A stretch of DNA of 64,000 bases from Bromus sterilis (lineage: Eukaryota; Streptophyta; Magnoliopsida; Poales; Poaceae), in NCBI GenBank assembly GCA_950022295.1, contig OX465599.1:6696001-6760000 (forward strand), in the 5' to 3' direction. The position numbers and the translations under genes were made by a program. The notes below the pieces were generated by a model that saw only the letters and a list, made by a program, of their open reading frames with translations, was not told the origin of the DNA and did no database searches. This document shows, in pieces, positions 35,921-46,781 of the stretch. How positions within the stretch are numbered: position 1 is the first letter of the stretch; every line of letters begins with the position of its first letter.

Positions 35921-36492
35921 CATGCCGTATATACTGGAAACAGTACATGATCATTTTTGTTTCTGTAAAGTTGATCAAACTTTCCGCCGCAAGAAAAACT
36001 TAATAGAACTTTACATGAAGCGTGACTCGATCAGGGATGAAAGTGAATATGCACTGTATTTTGAGGAGAACTATACTAGTATTTCTAGAAATAATTACTC
36101 CGTAGCTAAGACGGGCCACGTATGTGATCTTGTTGATACAGCAGACAATACCCACAGTTTTTTTTTAGTAAAAGAAAGAGAGTTGCCCCCCTTTCCGATT
36201 TCATTTATAGAAATCAACATAGTAGTCGGTTATTACAGGACAGAGTCTATCTGAAATTCAAACAGCAAAATAGCAACAATCTGAAGCATGCCAGGCTAAC
36301 AGATTTAACATAGATCACACAGGATCAAGATGATAGGTAAAAGGAAATCTTAGACAGACAAAACAAAATATTTTTTGTAGCCGAAAATAAGCAGTAGCTA
36401 GTGCATGTTGAAGGAACATAGCATCTCCCAGCATCAGTTTGTGATCCTGAGAACGTCAGGCCTCCACCCTTGAGAGGATTTGAAGACCTCAC

Positions 36493-36717
36493 CTGAGCAC
36501 AAACAATACCCACAGTTAATTTGGCCCCTTCATATTTCCCAACGACTAGGACAGCTTCATTATTAGCCCACGACCACGAGCTAGGCACGCTCATGGACGG
36601 CGCTGGAGTAGCCAGGGTCGAGGTGGAGCCGGCCGCCGGCGAGGCGCGGCGCGGCGCCGGCCGCTGACCGAGGACCCAAACGATAATCGGCGCGACCACA
36701 AGGACGGTCATCGTCAT
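36493..36717 (-). CDS. Possible first exon of a small secreted or membrane-anchored protein
   Basis: From ATG at 36717 the minus strand reads 75 codons: MTMTVLVVAPIIVWVLGQ, then a Pro/Ala/Ser-rich stretch, then NNEAVLVVGKYEGAKLTVG and a CAQ end. It stops at a clean splice donor, CAG/GTGAGG (GT complement at 36491-36492), in phase 0. The N terminus looks like a signal peptide or anchor. A paralogous segment near 38380-38460 keeps APIIVWVLGQRPA, but its start codons have become ACG. No downstream exon was found, so this may be a pseudogene piece in the duplication array. Function unknown. Confidence 0.3.
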
Positions 36718-37482
36718 CGTGCCTACACGACGCGAGGTAGCCCGCCAGCCACGCGTGCTGCAGTATACGCCGCTGTTTTCTCGATCAGGTGATTGCTTGC
36801 ACAGTTGCACCGTTAGGATTCCGTTTCCGCCTTTCCGGCCGGTCTGGTCGGTACTGCCGGCCGGCGACCAGCCACCACAGATCCTAAGCTCGACTATTTA
36901 CTTAAATCGTGCTAACTGATTGTCTTAACGGCACCAAGTGCATGATGATGTGTCTACATTGCCGTTGTCTTGTAAACCTAATCCGGCGTTTTCTTCGTTC
37001 ATTCATTCAGTCTTTTCTTATCTTTAGGAGGCACAATGCCTCCGATTTCCTGGAAAGACTAGGCAATCGTCTTTGACAACAAAATCGGATCTTCGTACCG
37101 ATACTCAATTCGAAAGTTATAACTTTTTGAAAAGATCCAAAATAGAAGAAATGAGCAACGTCATCACACATGCATGTGTGGGCAGATACTATCCATCCCA
37201 CATGCCTGTGATGTGAGAGCAAATTTAACATATACGCTAAATCTTCTACCCGCAAATCCGAGATGCGGGTCACCACAAAACGTTTTTGCGGTACGAAACG
37301 GACGTTGGTAGAACAGATACAACAAACTTATACGACGTATTATCGATTTCAAATAAAAGATAATTTCACGGTACAAACTAGCCTGAACATCGTCGGAGCA
37401 CACAAACACTAAAAAAAGAACACCTAACATTTAGTCACCGAAGGTCGCCGGTAGTATACTCAGAGTTCTTCACGATGGCTCA

Positions 37483-37818
37483 TCACTCGTCGACGTTGAA
37501 GCGGTCGTAGACCTTCATGTACCGCTGCTTGACGAGGTCGTACTCCGCGTGGGCCACGGTGTGGCAGCGCAGCACGCCAACATAACCACGTATCACGACG
37601 TTCGTGGCCGCAGGGAGTTTGATGTCAGTGTCGCCGTAGGTGATTGTGTATGGCGAGGGGTAGTTCATGAGGCGCATGAACTGATTCGAAGAGGGGTCGT
37701 CGGCACCGCCAAGCACGCAGTCGAAGACTCCCAACGCCTGGGTGGAGGTAGAAGAGTGGCCACCGTGGCCGTTGTCGTTTGCCTCACGACCTGGGACTCT
37801 ACTAGCACCAGGAACCAT
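37483..37818 (-). CDS. Hypothetical ORF of 111 residues, unrecognised
   Basis: A complete minus-strand ORF from ATG at 37818 to a stop at 37483. It contains LGVFDCVLGGADDPSSN and LKPCH-free, mixed-composition sequence such as TYGDTDIKLPAATNVVIRGY. Composition looks protein-like rather than compositional noise. To its right, 37975-38055 has AACTCTAGCAGATGCGCC on the minus strand, typical of Harbinger-type ends. It may therefore be transposon-borne. No family is recognised. Confidence 0.3.
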   Translation of the reverse strand: MVPGASRVPGREANDNGHGGHSSTSTQALGVFDCVLGGADDPSSNQFMRLMNYPSPYTITYGDTDIKLPAATNVVIRGYVGVLRCHTVAHAEYDLVKQRYMKVYDRFNVDE

Positions 37819-38594
37819 CTAATCTGTCATTGGAGTTAAGGATGTATTCGACGGAGCAAATAAATTGCGGCGACGGAAGGAAAAAATGGATGAGAGACGA
37901 AAACCCTAAAGCATAGTTTGTGGGCCGCCCACAAAAAATTAACGGGTCGCGCCGAATATGACGGTTTTATTTTAGAGGAAACTTTGTTTGTTCGCAAAAA
38001 TACCCGCATAAATAGGGGTATGCGCCGGAATGGCGCATCTGCTAGAGTTGCTTTCATGTGGTTCCATCCAACTGTCTGGAACAGGATGTGACCGTTTTTA
38101 TCGGCTAGCGCAGATGTATTTTTCTATCATTATTTGGATATACTAGGATATAGTAAATGTTCATATTTGTTTCTGTAAAATAGGTCAAAAATTCCGCCAC
38201 AAGGGAAACTTAATACTTCTTCCGTCCCTTTATGCATGGCACGATGGATGACCTAATCAGGGATGAATGTGAATATGCATTGTATTTTGAGAAATCAGCG
38301 GCACGCTCTCGGCGTGCATGCATGGACGGCATTGGAGAGTAGCTATAGGGTACGTCGAGGTGGAGCCGGCCGGCCGCCGGCGATGCGCCGGCCGCTGACC
38401 GAGGACCCAAACGATAATCGGCGCGGCCAAAAGAACGGCCGTCGTCGTGGTCCCGGCGGCAGTGTCCGGCCAGTCAGCTAGCCACGTGCTGCACTATGCG
38501 CCGCGATTTTCTCAGGTGCTTGATTGCACCCTTGGGATTCCGTTTCCCTTGTCCGATAGCGCGATCGCGTTCGGCACCACTATCGGCCATCACG

Positions 38595-38867
38595 TACTCT
38601 CCTTTCCTTTTATTCGGCATATAAGATTTTAGATAAATTTCTTTTCACTCTGAAGTTAATTTCAAAAGAAATTAACTAAAATTATATTAAAAATTATCAA
38701 CATCTATAATATCAAATGCATACAACATGAAAATTATTTTTATGATGCATCCAATAATATTGGTTTTGGGTTTTAAATATTGATGATTTCTTCTATAAAG
38801 TTGGTCAAACTTTATCTAGTTTGATTTCAGATAAATTTTATATGCAGAGTAAAAAACGGAGGGAGTA
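38595..38867. mobile_element. Stowaway-like MITE, about 270 bp, inside the duplication array
   Basis: CTCTCCTTTCC at the left and ACGGAGGGAG at the right, each with TA next to it. Subterminal ATATAAGATTTTAGATAAATTT is mirrored by AGATAAATTTTATATGC. It separates two modules of the array that are adjacent in the other unit, so it inserted after duplication. Confidence 0.75.
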
Positions 38868-40510
38868 CGTGGCTCCGTTGATTGCCTCGCCCTTCAGCCT
38901 CTCTTTTGAGCCTTTTTTTTACTTCCTCGAGGAAAACTTTTCTTATTTTGGTAAGTCTCTTCCCTCCTATTTGCTCTATCTCATTTGAGCCTCTCGTGCT
39001 TGCTCGATCTGTCACCACCATCCTAATCTCAAATTTCTTCTTATGTCGCGCTAACTTGTCTTCACGACACCAAGTGCATGATGATGTGTCTAAGTTGTTT
39101 TTGTCTTGTAAACCTAACTAGGCTTTTCATTCGTTCGCTCGTTCTTTATTTTCTTAGCTTTAGGAGGTGCAATGCCTCCGATTTCTGGAAAGACTAGGCA
39201 ATCGTCTTTGACGATAAAATTGTACCCCTCAAGTAACCTAAAGTCCAATGATTTTTTCAGGTATGTTTGTCTGGCCAGTCAGGTGGTATACTACACATCA
39301 GAAGTTTGCAAAACTAGCTCGAAAAATTATGGACAACAAAAATCAAATAAAGGAAAACCTTGGCCTCTATATGTGAATAACTATTTAGCCAAAAAGGTAA
39401 CACATTCATAAAAATATATGATAAATGACTAGGCATATTTGATAGTCCAAAGTGCATGCCTTACATCGATGTCGCTCTCATTGTATGGCTCCACATGTAT
39501 TGTAACTTTTAGAACTTTTGTAAATTTTCAAAGTTCTATGTTCTCTGCAGCATTTATGTGGTTAGTTCATTAAAATATGTCCATTGATAGATGGCTTAGG
39601 GCAACATTTTTCATGGCTGCACAGAAGAAGTGAGTTCAACAACAAGTACTTGGAGTATTATTTTTCTTCAATTTCTGGATTTTATTTTTTATTCAAAATT
39701 AATCTATTCATCCGCACTGTGAATTTATAGAATAATTTAAAAGTGAAAACATTTAAGGCAGGAAATTTGAAACCGAGAAAAAGGAAATACAAAAAGTGTT
39801 AATTAAAAATAGGAAAAAAACATAATTAATTCATGCACAATATGAACCATGCGATATATTTTAACCATGCATACTGGTTACAGACTCAACCTGTGGTTGA
39901 ATAGTAAGGGGGACAATGTTATATAACCGCAACCCTTCAGGGATCAAACCTTGAATTTAACGCTTTGATGTCTTATTAAAAAACGTATCTTTTTCAGTGG
40001 TACTTGTTTATGATGAGCATCTCTTTTTTACGCGAGATTATGATGAGCATCTGTGTTTGTATTGTTCTTCTAAAAATTATGTATATATGCGTTAATATAT
40101 GAATATAATTATTGAAATTTAAAATAAAACAATGTAATTTTTTCTTTCGTAGTAGGTAGTACTAGCTTGATTTGTATTCCCTGCAATCAGACGATCGATC
40201 ACAGTCCATGTATGGATGTGATCGGGGACGCCGCGATTTTCTCAGGTGCTTGATTGCACCGGTTATAGGATTTCCGAAAGCGGACCCGTCGTGCAGGTCG
40301 GTACCGGCCGGCGACCACTCGTACGTACGTGGCGGCGCCGTTGACCGTCTTCTTCTACTTCTAGTAGCTGTTGCTATCCTAATCCAAGTATCCAGCCAAG
40401 CGATCTATCGACATGGCAGCCAGTCGTGCGTGGCTCGCGCTCGCCCGGTCACCATCAAAATTAATTTGATTGAGCAAAAGCTTCTCGTGTAGAGCTAGCA
40501 AGCCACAAAC

Positions 40511-41707
40511 AAACCTGTGCCATGTCATTATTATGCACAAACTTGTCCTGTAAAACTCATGTTTTCTTTCCTTTTTTTTCATTTCTCTTCTTAGTAAAGA
40601 GAGGTACAACGCCTCCGATTTCTCGATAAGACTAGACCACGGAATTTAATTGTTAAGAAAACGAATCACACTCGTGTTGTGACTGCAAGTTCAGTTTAGA
40701 CGGCGATGTGATCGTGATCGTTGTAGGTATATGCCTGCCCGGACGATGGGTGTCGCGGTCCTTCCTGAAAGTCGTCACGGAATTGTGTTGGTTTGCGGGT
40801 TTTGTTGCCTTGCTGCTTGCTACGAGGATGATGGGGGAGCGGCCCTGGATCGTGTGGCGTGGTCTCTTGATTCGGAAACGATGGTTGAATCCAGAAAAGT
40901 TGGGTAGCGGCTGAACTTTGGTGGTCGGTTTCGTCTGGCGCGTTCTAGGGGCTCTCGTGCCTCTCCATGTATTTCTGAAGTCGGAGTTGCTGACGAGGAG
41001 TCTTTGGAGTGACGCCGACACGGGACGAGTGCTCTGTTGCATGGGTCTGGTCGGTGTGGGCTCAATGATTTTGGCCCGCAATGTTCGTCCCTAGAGTCTG
41101 GTCACGAACAAACCTGTGCCATGTCATCACTATGCACAAACTTGTCCTGTAAAACTCCCGTTTTATTTCCTTTTTTCCCTCCCTTTCTTAGTAAAGAGAG
41201 GTGCAACACCTTCGATTTCCCGATAAGACTAGACCACTGCATTTAATTGTTAAGAAAACCAATAACACTCGTGTTGTGACTGCAAGTTGGTTTTAGACGG
41301 CGATGCGGCCGTGATTGTTGTAGGTATATGCCCGCTCGGGCGGTGGGTGTCGCGGTCCTTCCTGAAATTATCGTCATGGAATTGTGTTGGTTGCGGGTTT
41401 TGTTGCCTTGCCGCTTGCTACGAGGATGATGGGGGAGCGGCCCTGGATCATGTGGCATGGTCTCTTCATTCGGCAACGATGGTAGCGTCGAGCGAAGTTG
41501 GGTAGCAGCTGAACTTTGGTAGTCAATTTCGTTTGGCGTGTTTGAGAGGTTCTCCGGCCTCTCCATGTCTTTGTGAAGTCGAAGCTGCTGACGAGGAGTC
41601 CTTGAAGTGACGCTTAAACGGGACGAGTGCTTAGATTCATGGGTCTGATCGGTGTGGGGTCAATGATTTTCGCCCGCAAAGATCATCCCTAGAGTCTGGT
41701 CACGAAC
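40511..41707. repeat. 598-599-bp tandem duplication
   Basis: Copy A 40511-41109 and copy B 41110-41707 are adjacent. They share ACCTGTGCCATGTCAT, GTCGCGGTCCTTCCTGAAA, GAGGATGATGGGGGAGCGG and CCTAGAGTCTGGTCACGAAC with moderate divergence. No intact gene in either copy. Confidence 0.93.
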
Positions 41708-41836
41708 GAGGGTGGTCGTTTGTTTGGCATGGCCCGGCATGGTGCTGACGTCAGTTGTGATGGGGCTTCACTGGTGGTCATCGGTAATATCGACGGTGCT
41801 TTCTTTCTCGATGATGGGTGTGTCTTTGTGTGAATA

Positions 41837-42164
41837 GTTAGTGTTAGAGAATTGACTAGCAAATAACAAATGAGAAGAACGAAAAACAACACAGGGACAC
41901 GCAGATTTTTAACGTGGAAAACCCCTTCGAGGAGAAGGGTAAAAACCAAGGGCATAAGCTTGCCACCTTTCACTATTGTGAAGGTGTTACAATCGTCGAG
42001 GGATATACAACGTGATGAACTATCTCATGCGACGGCTTACAAGGGGTATATATAACTGGTAGAAGAGACCTAGACTAAGCCTACCGGCGACGGGTCTCCG
42101 CTCCGCTCCGTCAGAAGTTACCCTTTAGTTTTATATGAATGTTGATCACAACTTCAACAGTTAG
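41837..42164. mobile_element. Copia-type solo LTR, 318 bp, with 5-bp TSD
   Basis: The LTR runs from TGTTAGAGAATTG (41842) to CACAACTTCAACA (42159), flanked by GTTAG at 41837-41841 and 42160-42164. It contains AACGTGGAAAACCCC and GGGTAAAAACCA, a conserved stretch in many grass copia LTRs. It carries no internal region. Confidence 0.87.
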
Positions 42165-42900
42165 GACGGCTGATGTTGCCCTTTGTTCCTGTGAGATTTT
42201 GTGATGGTTTTCATTCAAGTTTCACTATAACTGGAAAATTCTACATCTTCTCCATTAATGAGGCAAGGTAAGCACTTTGCTTCTATTTCAAAAAGTAAAA
42301 TTGAGAAGAACTAAACGAGGAAAAAATTATATAAAAAACAAAGAGTTATCGTCATTATAGAAACAGCATTCTTACAAACAACCGTGAAAAGCAGCAAAAC
42401 TGATTAGGCAATTATGATGGTCCAAAGCGCCATGTAACGTTGATGATGCGCTTGTTATATGACACCACATGCATTGTAATTTTAGATTGTTTGCAATTTT
42501 TCTCAACATTGCTGCCATTATTTCATAGTCCAAAGACTATGCGTGAGTTTATCGGCCACAACTTTTCACAATTGCACATGAGAGGGTATGAAAATGACAG
42601 CAAGATGATCTGTATTCTCTATCGTTTTGGAGTTTTCTAGAAGGGTGTGCCTAAGTCTCAGTCGACTAAGGCTTAAATCAAATCTCAATCAAGTTATAGA
42701 ACATGTAAAAAAAGAATTAAAATATCTATAAAAAATTGTACTAATCTCTACATGAGTAATCGACTAAGATTTAGCGATCCCCTTTTCAGAATAATTGAGT
42801 TTCCGGTGCCAGCGGTTAATTTTGTGATTATTTGTTCTGAATATTCCCTGTCAATCACAAACCGTGAGTGGATGTGACGCGCTAAACCTTTTTGACAAGA

Positions 42901-43554
42901 AGTATGAAGCGGAGAAAGTTAGCTGAAAAGCACTTCGAACTGAAAGTGCTCGATCTGTGTTGGATGTTCACACACACATGTTAGTTACATTCCATGCATG
43001 CATTAATGTGACGTGCTGAACGGTTTTATTTGACGCAAAAGTGAGCAATTCTAAGCTCACCGAACAACCCCAAAATAGAAACAAGTAACGCTGGCAACGC
43101 TGTGTTTTTAACTTAATCTGTGGCCATACACATGTAGACGACAGTGCATGATTCGTAAAGGATGAAAGAAGGAATGAAATTCACATTTCAATCTGTATTT
43201 ATGCGTTTGTAATACATATTAGTACCGTATTTAATGAAATGCCTCATATGAGAAATTTTAAATCTTGTTTCACTACATTTTAGCAATTTTTTATAGTTAG
43301 ATAAGACCGACATGTTAAGTCATTGTGGCTCTACAAAATTTTAAAGCTCGGAGGGCGCCATTGAAGAGCATGTCCGGTCTTCTCTTCTTCACCAGTTGCA
43401 CTCTTTGTCGTCCTTATCATATCCTCTAACCTCGATTATTACCTCACGACTAACCTAACGAACACACATTATGGAATGATGGTTTAATGTATTTAAATTG
43501 AGTAATATTGACGAGTGTTCATTAGATAGGGCAATGGATGTCACAAATGAGGTG
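42901..43554. other. Non-coding sequence
   Basis: No gene or clear repeat is recognised up to the LTR fragment. Confidence 0.35.
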
Positions 43555-43930
43555 GGATGGAGGAGGCTTGGAAGGCTTGGACGGCGACGCAATGATCTGA
43601 AACGAGGTGGAACCATGTGGCTTCCTTCCAGGATAGGATTTGTGTTGTTTATATAAACGATGCGGAGCGGGATGGGCCATTAAGACGCGAGAGTAATGTC
43701 CACGATAATGTTTGAGTTAATCACCAATTAACGCGTCTAAATAATGTGTCCATTAATCATCAATTAACGTGTCCATCAATCATCAATTAACACGTCTCAT
43801 TGACATGTCCATTAATTATAACGTTAATTATAATTAATGACTCGTACGCCTGAATTAGTCATGAGAATTTTAGATTTTATCTTGGTCTTTGGGCCAAAGA
43901 CCCACTAGTAGATACTAGTAAAATCCAACA
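43555..43930. mobile_element. Truncated LTR related to the copia element at 55764-62046
   Basis: It shares ACGCAATGATCTG.AACGAGG, a TTTATATA promoter segment, GGGCCAAAGACCCACT and the end AAAATCCAACA with the right-hand part of the copia LTR (56200-56699). The left part is missing. Divergence is clearly higher than between the two LTRs of the intact copy, so it is older or from a sister family. Confidence 0.7.
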
Positions 43931-44905
43931 TTGTGATTGCAAATTATGGACTAGGACCAAAAAATTGCAGGCTCATGCGCATATGACTGCAAATTAGTGA
44001 CTAACTATTGTTCACGGTTGCTTGCATTTTTTTTCAATATCACTCGGGTTTCAAAACTTCTATGTCAATTTGTCCACTCTATTCCGTCGTCGACGGCCCA
44101 CCTACTACCATCGGCCGAATCTCTATCACCCGCCACATGTTGCCGGCGTAGCCTCATCCCTAGTTCGTCACCTTCTAGCCATCCCTCTATCGATCCCTTC
44201 TTCGATGTTCGTGAACTCCCCCCTTCTCCCAACCCCCACCACCACACAAACACACACAACTAGATTCGTTTTCAGTTTTTGTTGTAAACGCGGTGAGTCG
44301 AACCGCATGGTATATGTCGTAAGCAATTTGAAAAAAGAAACATCGTGGCATGGCATCAGGGGATATTTTCATGGTCTAGCCGAGGCCCGCGGTTAAGTTA
44401 AATTCCAAGGTCATTCTTCTTCTAGAAAAATTGAATTCCCATGGCCATCTTAGGGAGTATATAGTCCGCTAGTGTGTGGAATTCATACAACATTTTGCAA
44501 GGAAGCTTCATGCATGTTGCCCCCTATAAATCTTCTTGAAACACTTGTCTTCGATAGTATTTCCAAAAGCTAGCATCTGGAAATTAAAGTGCGAGAATAT
44601 GGACTTAAACATGTACTACGTAATTAAGGACTGGCAGAGAAAGGTGGTTAACCGTGGCCCTGGCCGGTCTGAAAACCGGTGGCCGGAGGCGATGATATGA
44701 TCATTACGGCCCGCTCGCCCGCGTTTGACCGACGAAATGCAAGCAGACGGACGGAGAAGAAGATGCTTCCACTCGGGGAGCCAAGCCGCGTACTGCTACC
44801 TCTCCGACCATTCCAAGCTCGCTTTCTTTCCCGCCTTAATTCGCCGGTCAAACCCACCTACTCCCCCATGGCTGCCTCCTCCTCCTCCTCCTCCTCCTCC
44901 CCTCT
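43931..44905. other. Upstream region of the P450 gene
   Basis: Non-coding. The last 250 bp are GC-richer, with CTC repeats at 44877-44900 directly before the TATA box. Confidence 0.45.
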
Positions 44906-44907
44906 CC

Positions 44908-44917
44908 TCTATATAAA
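44908..44917 (+). promoter_or_regulatory. TATA box of the P450 gene
   Basis: TCTATATAAA lies 140 bp upstream of the ATG at 45058 and just after a CTC tract. It is a strong plant TATA match at a plausible distance for a leader of about 110 bases. Confidence 0.75.
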
Positions 44918-45057
44918 CGCGCGCGCCGCTCCGGACACCAGACACCATCGAAGCATCTCTCGTCACATTCGTTAAATCCCATCGATCCATCGCCACCTTG
45001 ATCGATTTCTCCTTCTCGGTCGAATTGTAGGGCACTGGTACGCAGTACGTGGCATCA

Positions 45058-46781
45058 ATGGAGCTCGCGCCGTCAGCTCTGCAGGCCGCCGTGTCGGCGG
45101 CGGCCGCGCTGGCACTCGCCACTTCCGTCTACTTCCTCTACGCGGCGTGGCTCGCGCCGTGGGCCACGCGGCGCCGCCTCCGCGCGGCCGGCTTCGTCGG
45201 CCCGGCCCCATCGTTCCCGCTCGGCAACCTCCCCGAGATCGCCGCCTCGCTGGCTGAGCCTGAGGCTGGGAGCGGCGGCACGGCGGCGGTGGGAAGCGGC
45301 GACATCCACAACGCCGTGTTCCCCTACTTCGCGCGGTGGCGGGCCGCGTTCGGCAAGGTGTTTGTGTACTGGCTGGGAACGGAGCCGTTCCTGTACGTGG
45401 CGGACCCGGAGTTCCTCAAGTCGGCCACCGCCGGCGCCATGGGGCGGCTGTGGGGCAAGCCCGACGTGTTCCGCCGCGACCGCATGCCCATGTTCGGCCG
45501 CGGCCTCGTCATGGCCGAGGGCGACCACTGGGCCCGCCACCGCCACATCATCGCCCCCGCCTTCTCCGCCACCAACCTCAACGTAATTAACAACTCTGTG
45601 TAATTAATTATCCATGCATGCGTGCATGCACTGACGTTTACGTGACCGTGAACTGCGTGCAGGACATGATCGGCGTCATGGAGGAGGCGACGGCGAGGAT
45701 GCTGGGGGAGTGGGACGAGGCGGTGGCGGCGGTGGGCCGGACCGCGGGGGCGGTGGTGGACGTGGAGAGGGGCGTGGTGCGCAACGCCGCGGAGATCATC
45801 GCCAGGGCCAGCTTCGGCATCGGCGACGAGGAGGGCGGCGATGCGGGCGCGCGGGTGTTCGAGAAGCTGCAGGCCATGCAGGCGATGCTGTTCCGGTCCA
45901 ACCGCCTCGTCGGCGTGCCTCTGGCCCGGCTGCTCCACCTCCGCAAGACCTACGACGCCTGGAGGCTCGGCCGCGAGATCGACGCGCTGCTGCTCGACAT
46001 CATCGACTCTCGCCGCCGACAAGCCGTCGGTGAGGAGAAGAAGAGCAAGGACCTGCTGTCGCTGTTGCTTGCCGGGAACGGGAACGGGGACGACGAGGCG
46101 GGGAAGAAGAGGCTGCTGACGAGCCGGGAGCTGGTGGACGAGTGCAAGACCTTCTTCTTCGGCGGGCACGAGACGACGGCGCTGGCGGTCACATGGACCC
46201 TCCTCATGCTGGCGGCGCACCCGGAGTGGCAGCGCGCGCTCCGGGACGAGCTGCGCGAGGTCACCGCCGACGGCCCGCTCGACGCCGCCGCGCTCGCCAG
46301 GCTCACCAAGATGGGGTGGGTGCTCAGCGAGGTGCTCCGGCTCTACCCGCCGTCCCCGAACGTGCAGCGGCAGGCCCTGCACGACGTCACCGTCGACGAC
46401 GGCAGCGGCGCGAGCACGATGACGACCATCCCGCGGGGCACCAACATGTGGGTGGACGTGGTGGCGATGCACCGCGACGAGGCGCTGTGGGGCGCCGACG
46501 CGAACGAGTTCCGGCCGGAGCGGTTCGCGGCGGGGCCGCAGGGCGGCTGCCGGCACCGGATGGGGTACCTGCCGTTCGGGTTCGGCGGGCGGATCTGCGT
46601 GGGGCGCAACCTGACGGGGATGGAGTACAGGGTGGTGCTGGCCATGGTGCTCCGGCGGTTCGAGCTCGCCGTGGCGCCCGAGTACCGGCACCGGCCCCGC
46701 GTCATGCTCTCCCTCCGGCCGTCCGACGGCGTCCAGCTCCTCCTCACGCCTCTAGCGGCGGCGCCGACGATCAAACACTAG
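45058..46781 (+). CDS. Cytochrome P450, CYP72 clan, most like CYP715
   Basis: Two exons: 45058-45582 (175 codons) and 45663-46781, joined across an 80-bp phase-0 intron with GT...AG ends (AAC/GTAATT, GTGCAG/GAC). The product is 547 residues. Residues about 8-33 form a hydrophobic ER anchor, followed by a basic patch and a Pro-rich hinge PAPSFPLGN (49-57). The oxygen-binding I-helix FFFGGHETT is at 339-347, ExxR at 398-401 (EVLR), PERF-type FRPERF at 458-463, and the haem loop FGFGGRICVG at 480-489 with ligand C487. All catalytic signatures are intact. Features such as VFPYFARWR, VYWLGTEPFLYVADPEF and GRNLTGMEY, instead of the GQNFA usual in sister families, point to CYP715; CYP709 or CYP735 is less likely. 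CYP72-clan enzymes hydroxylate hormones and terpenoids; the substrate here is unknown. ATG at 45058 is the first in frame. Confidence 0.93.

Larger units (their letters stand above)
35921..42900. repeat. Array of decayed local duplications (about five units)
   Basis: The same modules recur in one orientation. Module 1 (TTTGTTTCTGTAAA, ATCAGGGATGAA, ATGCACTGTATTTTGAG) is at 35940-36071 and 38165-38290. Module 2 (GTCGAGGTGGAGCCGGCC, GACCGAGGACCCAAACGATA, TTTTCTC..AGGTG.TTG) is at about 36600-36850, 38350-38560 and, in part, 40215-40330. Module 3 (CTTGTCCTGTAAA or CTTGTAAACCTAA, GCCTCCGATTTC, AAGACTAG) is at 36909-37090, 39048-39222, 40495-40665 and 41102-41262. A weaker fifth unit lies at 42290-42890. 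A MITE and a solo LTR inserted later. The ancestral unit is unknown. Confidence 0.75.

Noticed and set aside
45049..45057. Start of the P450 nine bases earlier
   Set aside because: That position is GTG, not ATG. The first in-frame ATG is 45058.
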